Part shown: positions 43,954 through 53,194 of the stretch, piece after piece | Numbering within the stretch: the first letter of the stretch is position 1 | Layout of the letters: every line of letters begins with the position of its first letter | Assembly (NCBI GenBank): GCA_018242605.1 | Contig: JAFEBP010000005.1 | Span: 960,027 to 1,018,480 of the forward strand | Origin: Planctomycetota bacterium | Lineage (GTDB): Bacteria > Planctomycetota > Phycisphaerae > Phycisphaerales > UBA1924 | Direction: 5' to 3' | DNA: 58,454 nt | Program-made: the position numbers and the translations under genes | The notes under the pieces: generated by a model | What the model was told of the DNA's origin: nothing | What the model saw: the letters and a program-made list of their open reading frames with translations, nothing else | Database searches by the model: none

Positions 43954-44586
43954 TCAGGAGCCCTTGGTGAGCATTTCGTACACCTGCAGTGCGACATCGC
44001 GGAGGTCGGGGCGGTTCTGCAGGCGGGCGATTGCTTCGGAACGTTGGCCCATCTTCGCCATCAAGAGCGACGTGAGGCCGTCGTGGTCGCTGTACCGATT
44101 CCAATAGGCGTCGTTCTGCCAACGCCGCGGACCGGCGAGAACAAGAGTCATCGCTTCGGGCACTCGCCCCGCGGCATGAGCCTCTTCGGCGCTTCGAAAC
44201 GCCAACCTCCCGACGTTGATCCAAAAAATCTCCATCTCGCCCTGCTGCGGCAGTTTGGGCTCAAGCTGTGCCGCGGCGTCAAGAACGGCTCCGGCGAACG
44301 CGGTCGCATCGAAACTCTTGACCTGACCGGTGCCGACATCATCGAGCCGTTTATTGGCAAGATCCATGGCGTCGCCCAGCATGAACTCGTGTGCAATGAT
44401 CGCCTTGGCCAGTTCGGTGGCGGCAGCGCTGCGGCCACCGGAGGGCGACGCCGCGTACAAAGCAAGTTGGTTCAAATGCTGTTCCTTCGGTTTGCAACCT
44501 CCCAGGAGGAACATCCCTACCGCCGAAAATGCGAAAATCACGAGCAGAAACCTGAAGCCCCGCCGCGGAGAATCGTGGGTAATCAT
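43954..44586 (-). CDS. Lipoprotein of unknown function
   Basis: 210 residues from ATG 44586. The signal peptide (RRGFRFLLVIFAFSAVGMF) ends in LLGGC, a clear lipobox. The mature part is mainly helical, with repeated Ala-rich pairs (LGDAMDLANKRLDDV, AVLDAAAQLEPKL, SAEEAHAAGRVPEAM, MAKMGQRSEAIARL) that look like three or four TPR-like hairpins. No family recognised. Divergent from the XerD-type gene; their starts are 79 bases apart. Confidence 0.75.
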   Translation of the reverse strand: MITHDSPRRGFRFLLVIFAFSAVGMFLLGGCKPKEQHLNQLALYAASPSGGRSAAATELAKAIIAHEFMLGDAMDLANKRLDDVGTGQVKSFDATAFAGAVLDAAAQLEPKLPQQGEMEIFWINVGRLAFRSAEEAHAAGRVPEAMTLVLAGPRRWQNDAYWNRYSDHDGLTSLLMAKMGQRSEAIARLQNRPDLRDVALQVYEMLTKGS

Positions 44587-44665
44587 CGTGTGCGATGATA
44601 CCGCGAGCGAATCGGCCAGTTTCAGGGGTAAGCCCAACACGATGGAGTTGCCGATATAGATAACT

Positions 44666-45637
44666 GTGCCAAAGTCAGCCGTTTCAACGCCCACACAGCC
44701 AGCGGAGCAAGCAAAACTGCCCGCGACCTTGGCCTCGCTGGTGAAGCCGTTTCTAGGCTATCTGCAAGTCGAATGCGGCCTATCGGCCAACACGATGGAT
44801 GCCTACGGGCGAGACGTGCGATACCTGCTCGAATCATTCGCGACGAAGGGAGCGCACACATTGAGCCGCGTGACGCCCCGGCACGTCGTAGAACACATGC
44901 AGAACCTTCATTCCAAGCGCGGGCTTGCCGGCGAGTCGGTCGTGCGGCACCTGGCATCTGTGCGGATCTTTTTCCGTTGGGCGATCGCCACCGATCGCAT
45001 GGACACCGACCCTTCCGACATTCTCGAGCGACCCAGCCGCTGGCGGCGGCTGCCTGATGTGCTCTCGCCGTCGCAAACCAAACGGTTGCTCGCGGTCCCA
45101 TCCGAAGTTGATCTGTACGGCGGGGATGGATCGCTGCGTCTGCGCGACGCCGCCATGCTGGAGCTGATGTACGCCAGCGGGCTTCGCGCTTCGGAAGTCT
45201 GCTCGATAGATCTTCGCGACCTGGCCGACACCCTGGGAGTCATCCGCATCACAGGTAAGGGTGGCCGCCAACGGCTGGTGCCGATGGGCGTGCCCGCTCG
45301 CGAGGCGGTAACGGCGTACATCAATGACGCCCGCCCGAAACTCGCGGCGCGGAACATGACTGGAAACCAGCGGCTATTGCTCTCTGTGCGGGGCCGAGCC
45401 CTCACCCGGATCGCCGTGTGGCAGATTGTGGATCGCAACGCGAATGCGGCGGGTCTCAGAGTCCATCCGCACATGCTGCGGCACAGCTTCGCGACGCACC
45501 TCTTGGGCGGGGGCGCGGACCTGCGCGTGGTGCAGGAGATGCTGGGTCACTCCGACATCGCCACGACGCAGATCTACACGCACGTGGACCGCACCCAGAT
45601 CAAGGCGATGCACAAGAAGTTCCACCCGCGGGGCTGA
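44666..45637 (+). CDS. xerD: Tyrosine recombinase XerD/XerC type
   Basis: 323 residues from GTG 44666. An N-terminal SAM-like DNA-binding domain (20-120) and a catalytic domain with Arg174 (SGLRASE), Lys198 (GKGG), His269-x-x-Arg272 (HMLRHSF), His295 (LGHSDI) and Tyr304 (IYTHVD). All six residues are present. Length and the HxLRHSFATHLL block match chromosome-dimer resolvases acting at dif; XerC and XerD cannot be told apart with certainty. No integrated element or dif site is seen nearby, so this is more likely housekeeping than an integrase. Confidence 0.9.
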   Translation: MPKSAVSTPTQPAEQAKLPATLASLVKPFLGYLQVECGLSANTMDAYGRDVRYLLESFATKGAHTLSRVTPRHVVEHMQNLHSKRGLAGESVVRHLASVRIFFRWAIATDRMDTDPSDILERPSRWRRLPDVLSPSQTKRLLAVPSEVDLYGGDGSLRLRDAAMLELMYASGLRASEVCSIDLRDLADTLGVIRITGKGGRQRLVPMGVPAREAVTAYINDARPKLAARNMTGNQRLLLSVRGRALTRIAVWQIVDRNANAAGLRVHPHMLRHSFATHLLGGGADLRVVQEMLGHSDIATTQIYTHVDRTQIKAMHKKFHPRG

Positions 45638-45640
45638 GCG

Positions 45641-46078
45641 TCAGGCGATCGCTTCGCCGGCGTCTTCCGCCGCGGCGTTGATGAGGTAGTTCACGGCTTC
45701 TCCGGCGGCCTGCTGGGCGTCACCGATCAGGGCCGCCACTTCGCCGGCGGACAGCCCCTGCTCGTGCGAAAAGTCGATGAACAGCGTCAGCGCCAGTCGC
45801 CTGCGCACGTGACGGAGGGAATATGTGTCCTTGAGCGCCTCGGCGAGATTCGCGTCCATGCGGGCGAGGTGTTCGAGGTACTCTCGCATCGAAATCGCCT
45901 TGGACTTGAGCCAGGCGAGGATTGGATTGTCGCCTTGGGGCGCCCGGCTTCGGCCAACCCCGTGCAGCACGGCGGGCTTGGGCTCGATGGCCGAAATACC
46001 GGCACGGCCGATCCGCATCGGGATCGCGTGAGCATCCACGGTCTGCGGACCTTCCACCGAATGAGTCAAACGCAGCAT
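45641..46078 (-). CDS. Hypothetical protein
   Basis: 145 residues from ATG 46078, or 157 from ATG 46114; neither has a strong ribosome site. The N-terminal half (LTHSVEGPQTVDAHAIPMRIG) is followed by helices (SMREYLEHLARMDANLAEALKDTYSLRHVRRRLALTLFIDF) and an Ala-rich end. No signal peptide or known motif. It is convergent with xerD, three bases away, and tight packing plus helical composition support a real gene. Confidence 0.5.
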   Translation of the reverse strand: MLRLTHSVEGPQTVDAHAIPMRIGRAGISAIEPKPAVLHGVGRSRAPQGDNPILAWLKSKAISMREYLEHLARMDANLAEALKDTYSLRHVRRRLALTLFIDFSHEQGLSAGEVAALIGDAQQAAGEAVNYLINAAAEDAGEAIA

Positions 46079-46269
46079 CGGAATCCACCTGGCCGATCGG
46101 GCGTCCCTGCCCATGATCGCTTAGAACCGCCCATCCTTGAGCGGAGCGTGTGAACCGCTCCTTTCCGGCCCCATCGATCCACCACGATCGATCGGGGCGA
46201 GCAGACACACTTGTGTCATCGGCTCGGGCACGTCATGCGCCCGAATCGATCCACCCTGCACACACAAAA

Positions 46270-46510
46270 GTCTGTCGGACCCGTCGTAATCCGACAGACC
46301 GGAGAGATGAGAAAGACCCAGTTGGGAGTCCATCCCCCGAATCGGGTCCGGCCGTCCTGGCCGTGCTTCCTCTGGCGAGAAACCGCTAAGAAAGATCTGT
46401 CGAACGCTGTGGGCCTCCGACAGATCGGAGAGAGAGAGACATGCATTGGTCGGGTGGATGTCCTTCCACGAGTTCGGCCGTCATGGCCGCCGTCAGTTGC
46501 ATTCATGAGT
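46270..46510. repeat. Two-unit tandem repeat of paired hairpins
   Basis: Unit 1 starts at 46270 and unit 2 at 46394 (period about 125 bases). Each has a long hairpin (10 bp, 46270-46279 with 46290-46299; 9 bp, 46394-46402 with 46418-46426), a purine run CGGAGAGA, and a small CGGCC/GGCCG hairpin (46349-46363 and 46475-46489). Loops differ while stems are kept, which points to conserved RNA or palindrome structure. It lies in the 731-base stretch between the hypothetical gene and the VKOR fusion, in which I see no other coding signal. Confidence 0.6.
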
Positions 46511-46662
46511 ATCAACCGGTCCTGCGATTTGTTTGCTGTAGGGAGAACCCCCCAAGCTGCCATCATTCACAATATTCAAATAATGACCGCCGATTCGTAG
46601 TTTGAGATGCTCCCATCTGAAACTAATCGATACATACCTATCACCTTGATTCAGGCCCTGTC

Positions 46663-46702
46663 AACGCTTTCATCCGGCATCGTCCACGGCAATGAAAGCG
46701 TT
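46663..46702. repeat. 11-bp perfect inverted repeat upstream of the VKOR fusion
   Basis: AACGCTTTCAT (46663-46673) and ATGAAAGCGTT (46692-46702) flank 18 bases containing a further CCG/CGG pair, 107 bases before the ATG. It could be an operator or a terminator for upstream transcription; a short TTT follows. Confidence 0.5.
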
Positions 46703-46809
46703 TACTCACAGCTCCATTCAGTACCGCTGTAGGGCTTGGATCGAGGCCAAATCCTCCTTTGGCTGGTGTTTTACACCCAACCCCGCCGCGCGGTATCCTT
46801 GTACAACCC

Positions 46810-48765
46810 ATGGCCAAGAAACCACATCAAAGCCGCACGCCAAACCACTCCACCCCCCCTGCAAACCAGGCGATCGGACAAAACCCAGGGTCTCCCCGGT
46901 CTGCCGCCGCGGGTTTTCTTGGAGTTGTGGGCTTGGGAGCCTCAGTGATGTTGGTGCTGGATCACTTCGGGGCGATGAGTCTGCCGGGGTGTGGTGCGGG
47001 TTCCGGATGTGCCGCGGCCGCCAAGAGCGCCTGGGCTCATATCGGAGTTGTGCCGGTAGCGTTCCTGGGGCTGGCCTGGTTCGTGGCCTTGGTTGTCTCG
47101 CTGATCGCGTCACGCGGCGCGTTCTCGTCGCCCGCTCGGCTGTGTGTTCGCATCGCAGCCGGAGTCTCGCTCGTGTATGTCGGCATCGCGGCGGGCGCCA
47201 ACCTGTGGTGTGTGTATTGCCTGGTGGTTCACGCCTGCAACGTACTGATCTTCATTCTCCAAGAGGGCGGAGTGAAGGCGACGGGCGCTTCTTCGCGTCC
47301 GCTCGTTCTCGGCGCCGGCGTCGCATTGGCGTGCCTCGCGGTCCTCGCGCCAATTGAACTCATCGCGAAGCGAGACTCTCAGGCGAAGGCCGAGGAGCAA
47401 CTGGCGGCCTCCACCGCGAAAATGACCCAGCGTGCCGCCGCACAGACGCAAAGCAAACCGACGGAACCGACACCGACGAAATCAACGGCGACCCCAACCA
47501 CACCTTCGAACGCCGCGGAGCCGACCAAAGCGCCTGCATCATCCGAGGCCGCTCCGCCAGCGACGCCCGAAGCGGTTCGCCCGCTCGCGGGGAGGTACCG
47601 CTTCGGCCCGGAGAAGGCGTCGGTGCGAATCGTGATGTTCACGGATTACCAGTGCCCGGATTGCTACAAAGTCGAAGAAGAGCTTTCGTCGCTCATGAAG
47701 TCAACTCCGTCGTTAAGCGTGGGGATCAAGTACTTCCCACTCTCGAACAAATGCAACCCGGCCATGGGAGATTCGGACATGCACCCCAACGCGTGCTGGG
47801 CGGCGCGAGCCGCGGAAACAGCGGGGCTGCTCAAGGGGCCGGAGGGATTCTGGGAAATGCACCACTGGCTGTTCTCGCGACGCGGATCGTTCACGGACGC
47901 CGAACTCGCGGCAGGACTGTCGCAGTTGGGTTACGACCGCAAGACGTTCGAATCGATCATGACCGGGGCACAAACGGGCGCGGCGGTGAAATCCGACGTT
48001 GACGAGGGCGCTTCGCTGGGGATCTTCTTCACGCCCATGATCTTCATCAACGGCGTGGAACTCAAGGGATGGAACGCGCCCCAGGCACTTACCCGCGCTG
48101 TTGCCGCGGTGGTGGCCAGCGGTGCCGCGCCCGCGGCCAACTCCGCTGATGTTCCCCCCACCGCACGCGAGCGATACTTCAACGACTGGCGCGAGCAACC
48201 CGTGACGGAAATGCCGGACCGGTTCGCACGTCACACCATCAGCCCGAGCGACGCCGAGGTGTCCGTCGTGCTCATCGGCGACTACCAGGAAAAGAACACC
48301 GCGGACGCCGACGGTTTGCTGCGGCTGTTCACGCAAGGCCCCAAGCCGCACGTGCGTTACTCGTATGTTCAGTTCCCGATCAACAAGAACTGCAATCCGT
48401 CGACTCAGCTCGTCAAGAACCTCCAGGCCTGCGACGCCGCGAGAGCCGCCGAGGCCGCGGAAGTGATCGGCGGGGATGAACTCTTCTGGCGCATGCATGA
48501 CTGGCTGATGTCGCACCAGAACGGTGTGACGAAAGAGAGCCTAGCGACCGCATGCCCCGAGCTCGGCATGGATGCCGAAACTCTCGAGACTGCCATGGAA
48601 CAGCCATTCACGGCACAAGCCATCGCCGATGACGCCAAGGCGGCTATTGCGCTCGGAATGGACTCGGTGCCGCGGATCTACATCAACGGCAAGCGGGTTC
48701 CCAGGTGGAAGCTGAACAACGAAAATCTGCTAGCCGCGATGATCCTCGAAGCCGCACAGAAATGA
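46810..48765 (+). CDS. VKOR-DsbA-DsbA fusion (disulfide-forming system in one chain)
   Basis: 651 residues. Residues 33-180 are a VKOR domain with four or five membrane helices, the Cys61/Cys67 pair in the loop and the quinone-side CxxC Cys134-Val-Tyr-Cys137. A Thr/Pro/Ala/Lys-rich linker (200-258) leads to a first DsbA-like thioredoxin domain with Cys282-Pro-Asp-Cys285, cis-Pro loop TPMIFING and extra cysteines (Cys315, Cys329). A second DsbA-like domain (about 460-651) keeps VPRIYING and the NKNCNP/LQAC cysteines, but the CxxC position reads DYQEKNTA (491-498), so it cannot do the usual exchange. VKOR re-oxidises DsbA using membrane quinone. Convergent with the gene at 48792. Confidence 0.88.
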   Translation: MAKKPHQSRTPNHSTPPANQAIGQNPGSPRSAAAGFLGVVGLGASVMLVLDHFGAMSLPGCGAGSGCAAAAKSAWAHIGVVPVAFLGLAWFVALVVSLIASRGAFSSPARLCVRIAAGVSLVYVGIAAGANLWCVYCLVVHACNVLIFILQEGGVKATGASSRPLVLGAGVALACLAVLAPIELIAKRDSQAKAEEQLAASTAKMTQRAAAQTQSKPTEPTPTKSTATPTTPSNAAEPTKAPASSEAAPPATPEAVRPLAGRYRFGPEKASVRIVMFTDYQCPDCYKVEEELSSLMKSTPSLSVGIKYFPLSNKCNPAMGDSDMHPNACWAARAAETAGLLKGPEGFWEMHHWLFSRRGSFTDAELAAGLSQLGYDRKTFESIMTGAQTGAAVKSDVDEGASLGIFFTPMIFINGVELKGWNAPQALTRAVAAVVASGAAPAANSADVPPTARERYFNDWREQPVTEMPDRFARHTISPSDAEVSVVLIGDYQEKNTADADGLLRLFTQGPKPHVRYSYVQFPINKNCNPSTQLVKNLQACDAARAAEAAEVIGGDELFWRMHDWLMSHQNGVTKESLATACPELGMDAETLETAMEQPFTAQAIADDAKAAIALGMDSVPRIYINGKRVPRWKLNNENLLAAMILEAAQK

Positions 48766-48791
48766 CCAGGTTCGCCAACTGATCCGGTCAA

Positions 48792-50777
48792 TCACTTCAG
48801 TTCCGTATCGGGCTTGCCTTGCACGCGTTCGTCGGCGTATTTCTTGAACGCCGCGCGGAACTGCGGCATGTCGGGCGGCTCTGGGAAGATCTCGTCGAAC
48901 TTCTTGGAACCGAACCGCTTGGCCCGCTCATCGACGGACTCGCGGTAGCGTGCCGCGAGCGGGTCGTACGCGAACTTTTTGAGGTCCGCCGGCGCCCTGC
49001 CGTACAGCTTTTCCGCATCATCGAGCGAGAGCGAGGCCAGCACGTTCACCAGAACCACGCCCGCCTCCACGCGGAAGTCGGGCTCCATCTGATCCATGCG
49101 GACGTAATCACGATTGACGACCACCGCCTTGCGCTGCTGCTCCATGAAGTAACGATGTCCGCGTTTGGCATACTCGAACTGCGAAGAGAACAGGTCGGTG
49201 TCGCCGGAGAGCAGTCCGCTGGTGTACGCACCCGTCAGGGCCCCCACCACCTGCGCCACCGCGACGTTGGGCGATGTGAAGCGGTCGTTGAGTTCATTGT
49301 CGACAAACTCGCGAAGGGGCACGGACATTTCCGCTGCGCGGTTCGCGTAGTTCTGGTTGAGGCCCTTGTACGTTCGCAGGCGGGAATACCAGTACTCGGC
49401 CCCCTTGAGGTCGTTGCGGCGGTAGAAGAAGCAGATGGTGTCCTTGAGAAAGTTCTCGTAGCCGGCGGTCAGCGGAGAGAAGCCGCGATTGTCGAGCTGG
49501 TCGGCCCACGACCTGCTCCGAGCATCCTCGATGATGTCGCCGTACGCCAGCACGAAGTGCGGATCCGGCGCTCCGATCCAGACCGTGTACTGGTTCAGCA
49601 TCGACGCGAAGAAATCAAAGTACACGTCACCGGTGCGGAACAGTTCCTGGATTCCCTGCACCGTGATGCGGTCGGTGTTAAGAGTGTCGAAGTCGCGGCG
49701 GTTATCGTGCGTAAGGCGGGAGAGCCCCAGCTCCACGCCGCGGGCGGACCAGTAGACGGCGTGCGAACCGTGATGGCGCCAGTCCATCGGGCCATACTTC
49801 TGGGTGTACCGGATCATGCGATCCGGCTCCATATGGTAGTTGTCGATGAGCACCCGCTTTCGCATGGTGGGGAGCAACGCGTCCCAGCTCTTCTGCATCG
49901 CGGGGTCGTCGATCATCGCGGTCAGTTCTTCCATCGGCGTGGGCTGCGTGTCGACTTTGCGCTTCGATTTAAGGGCCGCCTGGTAGTCAGCGCGGTACAC
50001 CGACGAAGCGCTGGCCTTGTGCATTTCATAGCGGCCCAGGACGCCTTCATCGAGCTTGAAACCCAACGCGATGACCTTGTCCGCAAGCGCCTTGGCGTCG
50101 GGATTCGCCGCGAAGAGCTCTTCGAGCGAATCCGGCGCATTGGCCACCACGGAGAGCCAATCGGTCATCACCTTGATCCGGTGGTCCCGGTCGCGGTCTT
50201 CCGGAGTCCTCGCCGGAGGCGGGCCGAGCACGATCGTCCACTCCATCGCGAGGCGGCGCTTGTAATACGCGTTGGCGTCATCGGTGAACCCACCGATCTT
50301 GTGCAGAAAGATCCAACCCAGCTCCTTGTGCAGGAGCATGTCGTTCGGGTTGGCCGGGATGCCCTGGTCGCGCAGAAGGTGGATGCCCGCGTTCACCCAG
50401 TTCCAGCGCTCTTCGCTGGTCTGGGTCATCACCGAGATGTTGTACGCCATGTTCCACGCGTGAAAGACCCAGACGCGGGGAAAGCGGGGCTGGAGCTTGG
50501 TGATCGCGCTGGCGAGTTCGATGGCGTCAAAGAACTTGCCGTCTTCCTTCATCGCGTTGGCACGCATCCACAGGAAGTTGACGAAAATGCCGCGGAACGC
50601 TCCCATCGCGATACCGACGGCGACTTCCTTGGATTGACCCTCGGTGGCCTGATCTGTCGCGGCGAGCTTCTCGCGGCCGGCGAGCGCGGTGAGACCCGTA
50701 GCCAGGCCGATCGAAGAGATGAAACAGACCAACAGGGCGGCGAGCGCGCCCGCTTGAACCTTGGTATCGCGCGACAT
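48792..50777 (-). CDS. Membrane-anchored protein of unknown function, possibly TPR-like
   Basis: 661 residues from ATG 50777. One N-terminal membrane helix (about 9-31) places the rest outside the cytoplasm. The following 150 residues have paired helices (GIFVNFLWMRANAMKEDGKFFDAIELASAITKLQPRFPRVWVFHAW) resembling TPRs that often occur in such planctomycete proteins; WRHHGSHAVYWSARG is conspicuous. No enzyme motif recognised. The start lies 64 bases from the divergent gene at 50842, so the two may share a promoter region. Open sequence upstream of 50777 is the antisense of that gene. Confidence 0.75.
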   Translation of the reverse strand: MSRDTKVQAGALAALLVCFISSIGLATGLTALAGREKLAATDQATEGQSKEVAVGIAMGAFRGIFVNFLWMRANAMKEDGKFFDAIELASAITKLQPRFPRVWVFHAWNMAYNISVMTQTSEERWNWVNAGIHLLRDQGIPANPNDMLLHKELGWIFLHKIGGFTDDANAYYKRRLAMEWTIVLGPPPARTPEDRDRDHRIKVMTDWLSVVANAPDSLEELFAANPDAKALADKVIALGFKLDEGVLGRYEMHKASASSVYRADYQAALKSKRKVDTQPTPMEELTAMIDDPAMQKSWDALLPTMRKRVLIDNYHMEPDRMIRYTQKYGPMDWRHHGSHAVYWSARGVELGLSRLTHDNRRDFDTLNTDRITVQGIQELFRTGDVYFDFFASMLNQYTVWIGAPDPHFVLAYGDIIEDARSRSWADQLDNRGFSPLTAGYENFLKDTICFFYRRNDLKGAEYWYSRLRTYKGLNQNYANRAAEMSVPLREFVDNELNDRFTSPNVAVAQVVGALTGAYTSGLLSGDTDLFSSQFEYAKRGHRYFMEQQRKAVVVNRDYVRMDQMEPDFRVEAGVVLVNVLASLSLDDAEKLYGRAPADLKKFAYDPLAARYRESVDERAKRFGSKKFDEIFPEPPDMPQFRAAFKKYADERVQGKPDTELK

Positions 50778-50841
50778 ATCCGCATGGTACGGTGTCCGCA
50801 CTGCGGAGGTTCGGGTCATCCTCCCAGAGCTATCCTTCCCC

Positions 50842-52866
50842 ATGACTCGCACTCCAGCGACCCTTGCCATTGCCTTCCTCCTCGTCATCGCGGGCGTCTC
50901 CCCTGCCCAAGACCGCAAGCCGGAGATCAACCCGGATCGCATCGTGCCGCTGGACCCTACTAAGGCGCCGGAGCCGGAAACGCCCGCGCCGATTCTCCTC
51001 GGCAGACGCATCGCCGCACTGAAGCAGGCGGCGGAACAGGTGAACACTGTCGTCATCGTGTCGGACCCGGATTCATACCTGGCCGCGATCTCCGCGTGGC
51101 GGCCGAACAAACGCTTTCCGGTCCTCATCGACGACGGCTCGCCGAGCTCGCGCGAGGCCATCGCGCGGTTCGTCAGGGGATACCAACCCAAATCGGTGGT
51201 CCGATGGACGGCTCCTGTCAAGCCAGACGCACCCAAACCCATCGTCGGGCCGGACGGGTTCGCCAAAGTCGACCTGACGAAGTATGCCGCCGCCGTGCAA
51301 GCCGCATGGTCGGTGGAAAAGCCCTCGATTGATCAGACCGCACTGCTCGATGCCTGGCGTGCCGGCGGGCACGTGCCTCCGGGTGTCGTCGTCACGAGCA
51401 GCGGCGACGCGGCGTGGGCCGGCGGACTGGCGCTCGCCGCGGCGTACGGACAGCCGACGTTGTTCGTGCCCGCCGCGGCGGGCAATATCGACTGGCAGAT
51501 GTCCCCCAGCGAGGCCGATACGCTCGAGAAGTCTATCGAATCAGGGTGCGCATTGATGAAGTGGCGCTGGAACGCCCTGAGCGATGAGATCGAAGCGGTC
51601 ACGATCAGCCTGAACTGCGCCGAGCGCATCGCCAAGACCAACAACGAGTTCTTGGCCCTCTCGGACCGCATCGGCCGGCCCGGCACAGGTCTTGAAATCA
51701 AGGAACGATGGGCCTGGGCAGGGCACATTTTCGGCACCGCGTCGGAAACTGTGTACATGGCGATGTGCTCGCTGTTCATGTCTCCTCGGAGCGCCTGGAT
51801 CTTTGACGGGTATCCTGATTCGGTGCCCTGGAGCAACTACGACGGCACCAAGACCCAGGAGATCATCAAGCCCTCGGGGATCACGGTCGAGTTGCTCGAC
51901 AAGCCCAACGGCTCGGCGCAGGCCTGGCGAGTGCGGGCATCGCGCGTCGTCGATGCGGGGCTCATCTTCGTGAACACCAAGGGAAATCAGGACTTCTTCG
52001 ACTTTGAGCCCGGACAGTGCAAACCCGGCGACGTTCCGATGCTCAATGTGCCCGCTGCTTTGCATTTGGTGCATTCATGGTCGTTGCTCTTCCCGAGCAA
52101 GCGGGACCTGCTGGGCGGGCGATGGCGGGAGCGAGGGGTCTTCGCATACGCGGGGAGCGTGCACGAACCGTTCCTGCACGCGTTCGTACCGACCCCCAAC
52201 GCCGCGGGGCGATTCCTGACAGGCGCACCGTTCGGCGCATCGATGCGGGTGGACGGGATGCACATGTGGAAGATCGCGATCCTCGCTGACCCTTTGTACT
52301 CGTTCACTCCCGGCATGAAGCGTGGATCCGACGCGTTGCCGCTGGAAGGCGCCGAACCCGTGGGCGCAAACCTGCGCGAGTTGCTCACGTCGGACAAGTT
52401 CGAGGAGGGAATCAACCTGATGACGCTGCTGGGGCGCGATCAGGACATCGCGAAGCTTGCGACGGCCCTGTTGGACAGCAAACCAGACAAGATCACATCC
52501 GGCGTGGCCCGAGCGTGCATCCTGCCCTGCATCCGGGCCGGGAAATGCGAGCTAGTGGCCCGGCTGTATCCCAGCCTGTCGCAGGACGCCGCAAAGGACG
52601 GAATCATGCGCGATGCGCTGTGGCTCACCACATACCCGGCGTTGGAGCACCCCGCCGACGACGCCGTGCTGAACCTACTCAAGGCCAACATCCGGCCCGA
52701 CCAGGTCGAACGCGATGCCAAGACGCTCGGCGCGGCGTGGCGTGCGAAGTTTGGAGCCGCGGCTGCATCACAGTTGTTCAAGGACCTACAGGGACGATTC
52801 ACCGACAAGTCGCAGCGTGACGGCCTCGAAAAGGCTTCAACCGACAACACACCCTGGGGTCGATGA
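50842..52866 (+). CDS. Exported protein, weakly C25-peptidase/TIGR03790-like
   Basis: 674 residues with a signal peptide (MTRTPATLAIAFLLVIAGVSPAQ). The middle has LHLVHSWSLLFPSKRDLLGG, AYAGSVHEPFLHAFVPTP and WKIAILADPLYSF, an order reminiscent of the caspase-like C25/TIGR03790 proteins, which end their catalytic region in GDPLY. I cannot place a Cys-His dyad confidently, so peptidase activity is not claimed. The C-terminal 170 residues are helical repeats. Exported to the periplasm or surface. Confidence 0.75.
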   Translation: MTRTPATLAIAFLLVIAGVSPAQDRKPEINPDRIVPLDPTKAPEPETPAPILLGRRIAALKQAAEQVNTVVIVSDPDSYLAAISAWRPNKRFPVLIDDGSPSSREAIARFVRGYQPKSVVRWTAPVKPDAPKPIVGPDGFAKVDLTKYAAAVQAAWSVEKPSIDQTALLDAWRAGGHVPPGVVVTSSGDAAWAGGLALAAAYGQPTLFVPAAAGNIDWQMSPSEADTLEKSIESGCALMKWRWNALSDEIEAVTISLNCAERIAKTNNEFLALSDRIGRPGTGLEIKERWAWAGHIFGTASETVYMAMCSLFMSPRSAWIFDGYPDSVPWSNYDGTKTQEIIKPSGITVELLDKPNGSAQAWRVRASRVVDAGLIFVNTKGNQDFFDFEPGQCKPGDVPMLNVPAALHLVHSWSLLFPSKRDLLGGRWRERGVFAYAGSVHEPFLHAFVPTPNAAGRFLTGAPFGASMRVDGMHMWKIAILADPLYSFTPGMKRGSDALPLEGAEPVGANLRELLTSDKFEEGINLMTLLGRDQDIAKLATALLDSKPDKITSGVARACILPCIRAGKCELVARLYPSLSQDAAKDGIMRDALWLTTYPALEHPADDAVLNLLKANIRPDQVERDAKTLGAAWRAKFGAAAASQLFKDLQGRFTDKSQRDGLEKASTDNTPWGR

Positions 52867-52899
52867 GGCATTCCGGGGCGTTGGGTCCCGAGAAAACCA

Positions 52900-52930
52900 G
52901 CGGCCGGGGGGGGCTACCCGCCCCGGCCGC
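52900..52930 (-). terminator. GC-rich hairpin with minus-strand U-tract
   Basis: GCGGCCGGGG (52900-52909) pairs with CCCCGGCCGC (52921-52930), with an inner GGG/CCC. On the minus strand it is followed by TGGTTTTC, so it may stop transcription from the dockerin protein gene; on the plus strand there is no U-tract, though it follows the stop at 52866 by 33 bases. Confidence 0.55.
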
Positions 52931-53036
52931 GGTCAGAGAGAGAGTGCGTCTGTAAGCCCCCGGAGTTTCTACAGACGGCGGACGAAACGGTTGCCCATCA
53001 AACGACGTACAAGCATCCGAGACGCTGTAACAAGAG

Positions 53037-53128
53037 CCGCGGGTCGTGAGACGTGAAGGGGTGTTCGGCCGACGCGTGAGAGAGTGCATAACACACGCGG
53101 CCTTTCATTCACGTCCCACGACCCGCGG
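53037..53128. repeat. Large inverted repeat, 20 of 21 bp paired
   Basis: Left arm 53037-53057 (starting CCGCGGGTCGTG) and right arm 53108-53128 pair except at one position. The 50-base interior pairs further (GGCC..CGCGTG with CACGCGGCC). A separate CGTCTGTA/TACAGACG hairpin lies at 52947-52977. The 328-base gap between the convergent genes at 52866 and 53195 holds nothing else recognisable. Confidence 0.7.
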
Positions 53129-53194
53129 CCCTTGTCCAAAGGCCGCCGGTCCCCACGAACTGCTCCTCCGCGCACCAACATTCCGCCAGGCTGC

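Noticed and set aside
43466..44224. 252-codon minus-strand frame across the gap and the lipoprotein gene
   Set aside because: Arg/Ser/Pro-rich, no signal or motif, and it overlaps a clear lipoprotein gene in another frame.
44666..45637. Integrase of a mobile element
   Set aside because: It matches XerC/XerD in length and motifs. The neighbours are ordinary, and although tRNA-Gln lies about 1.2 kb away I see no duplicated tRNA 3' end or attachment site.
46270..46510. CRISPR array
   Set aside because: Only two units with a 125-base period, internally palindromic and diverged; no spacer-repeat alternation and no cas genes.
48819..50963. 714-codon plus-strand frame opposite the membrane-anchored protein gene
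   Set aside because: Same antisense effect. The minus-strand frame has a membrane anchor and normal composition; this one is His/Arg/Val-rich and overlaps the start of the gene at 50842.
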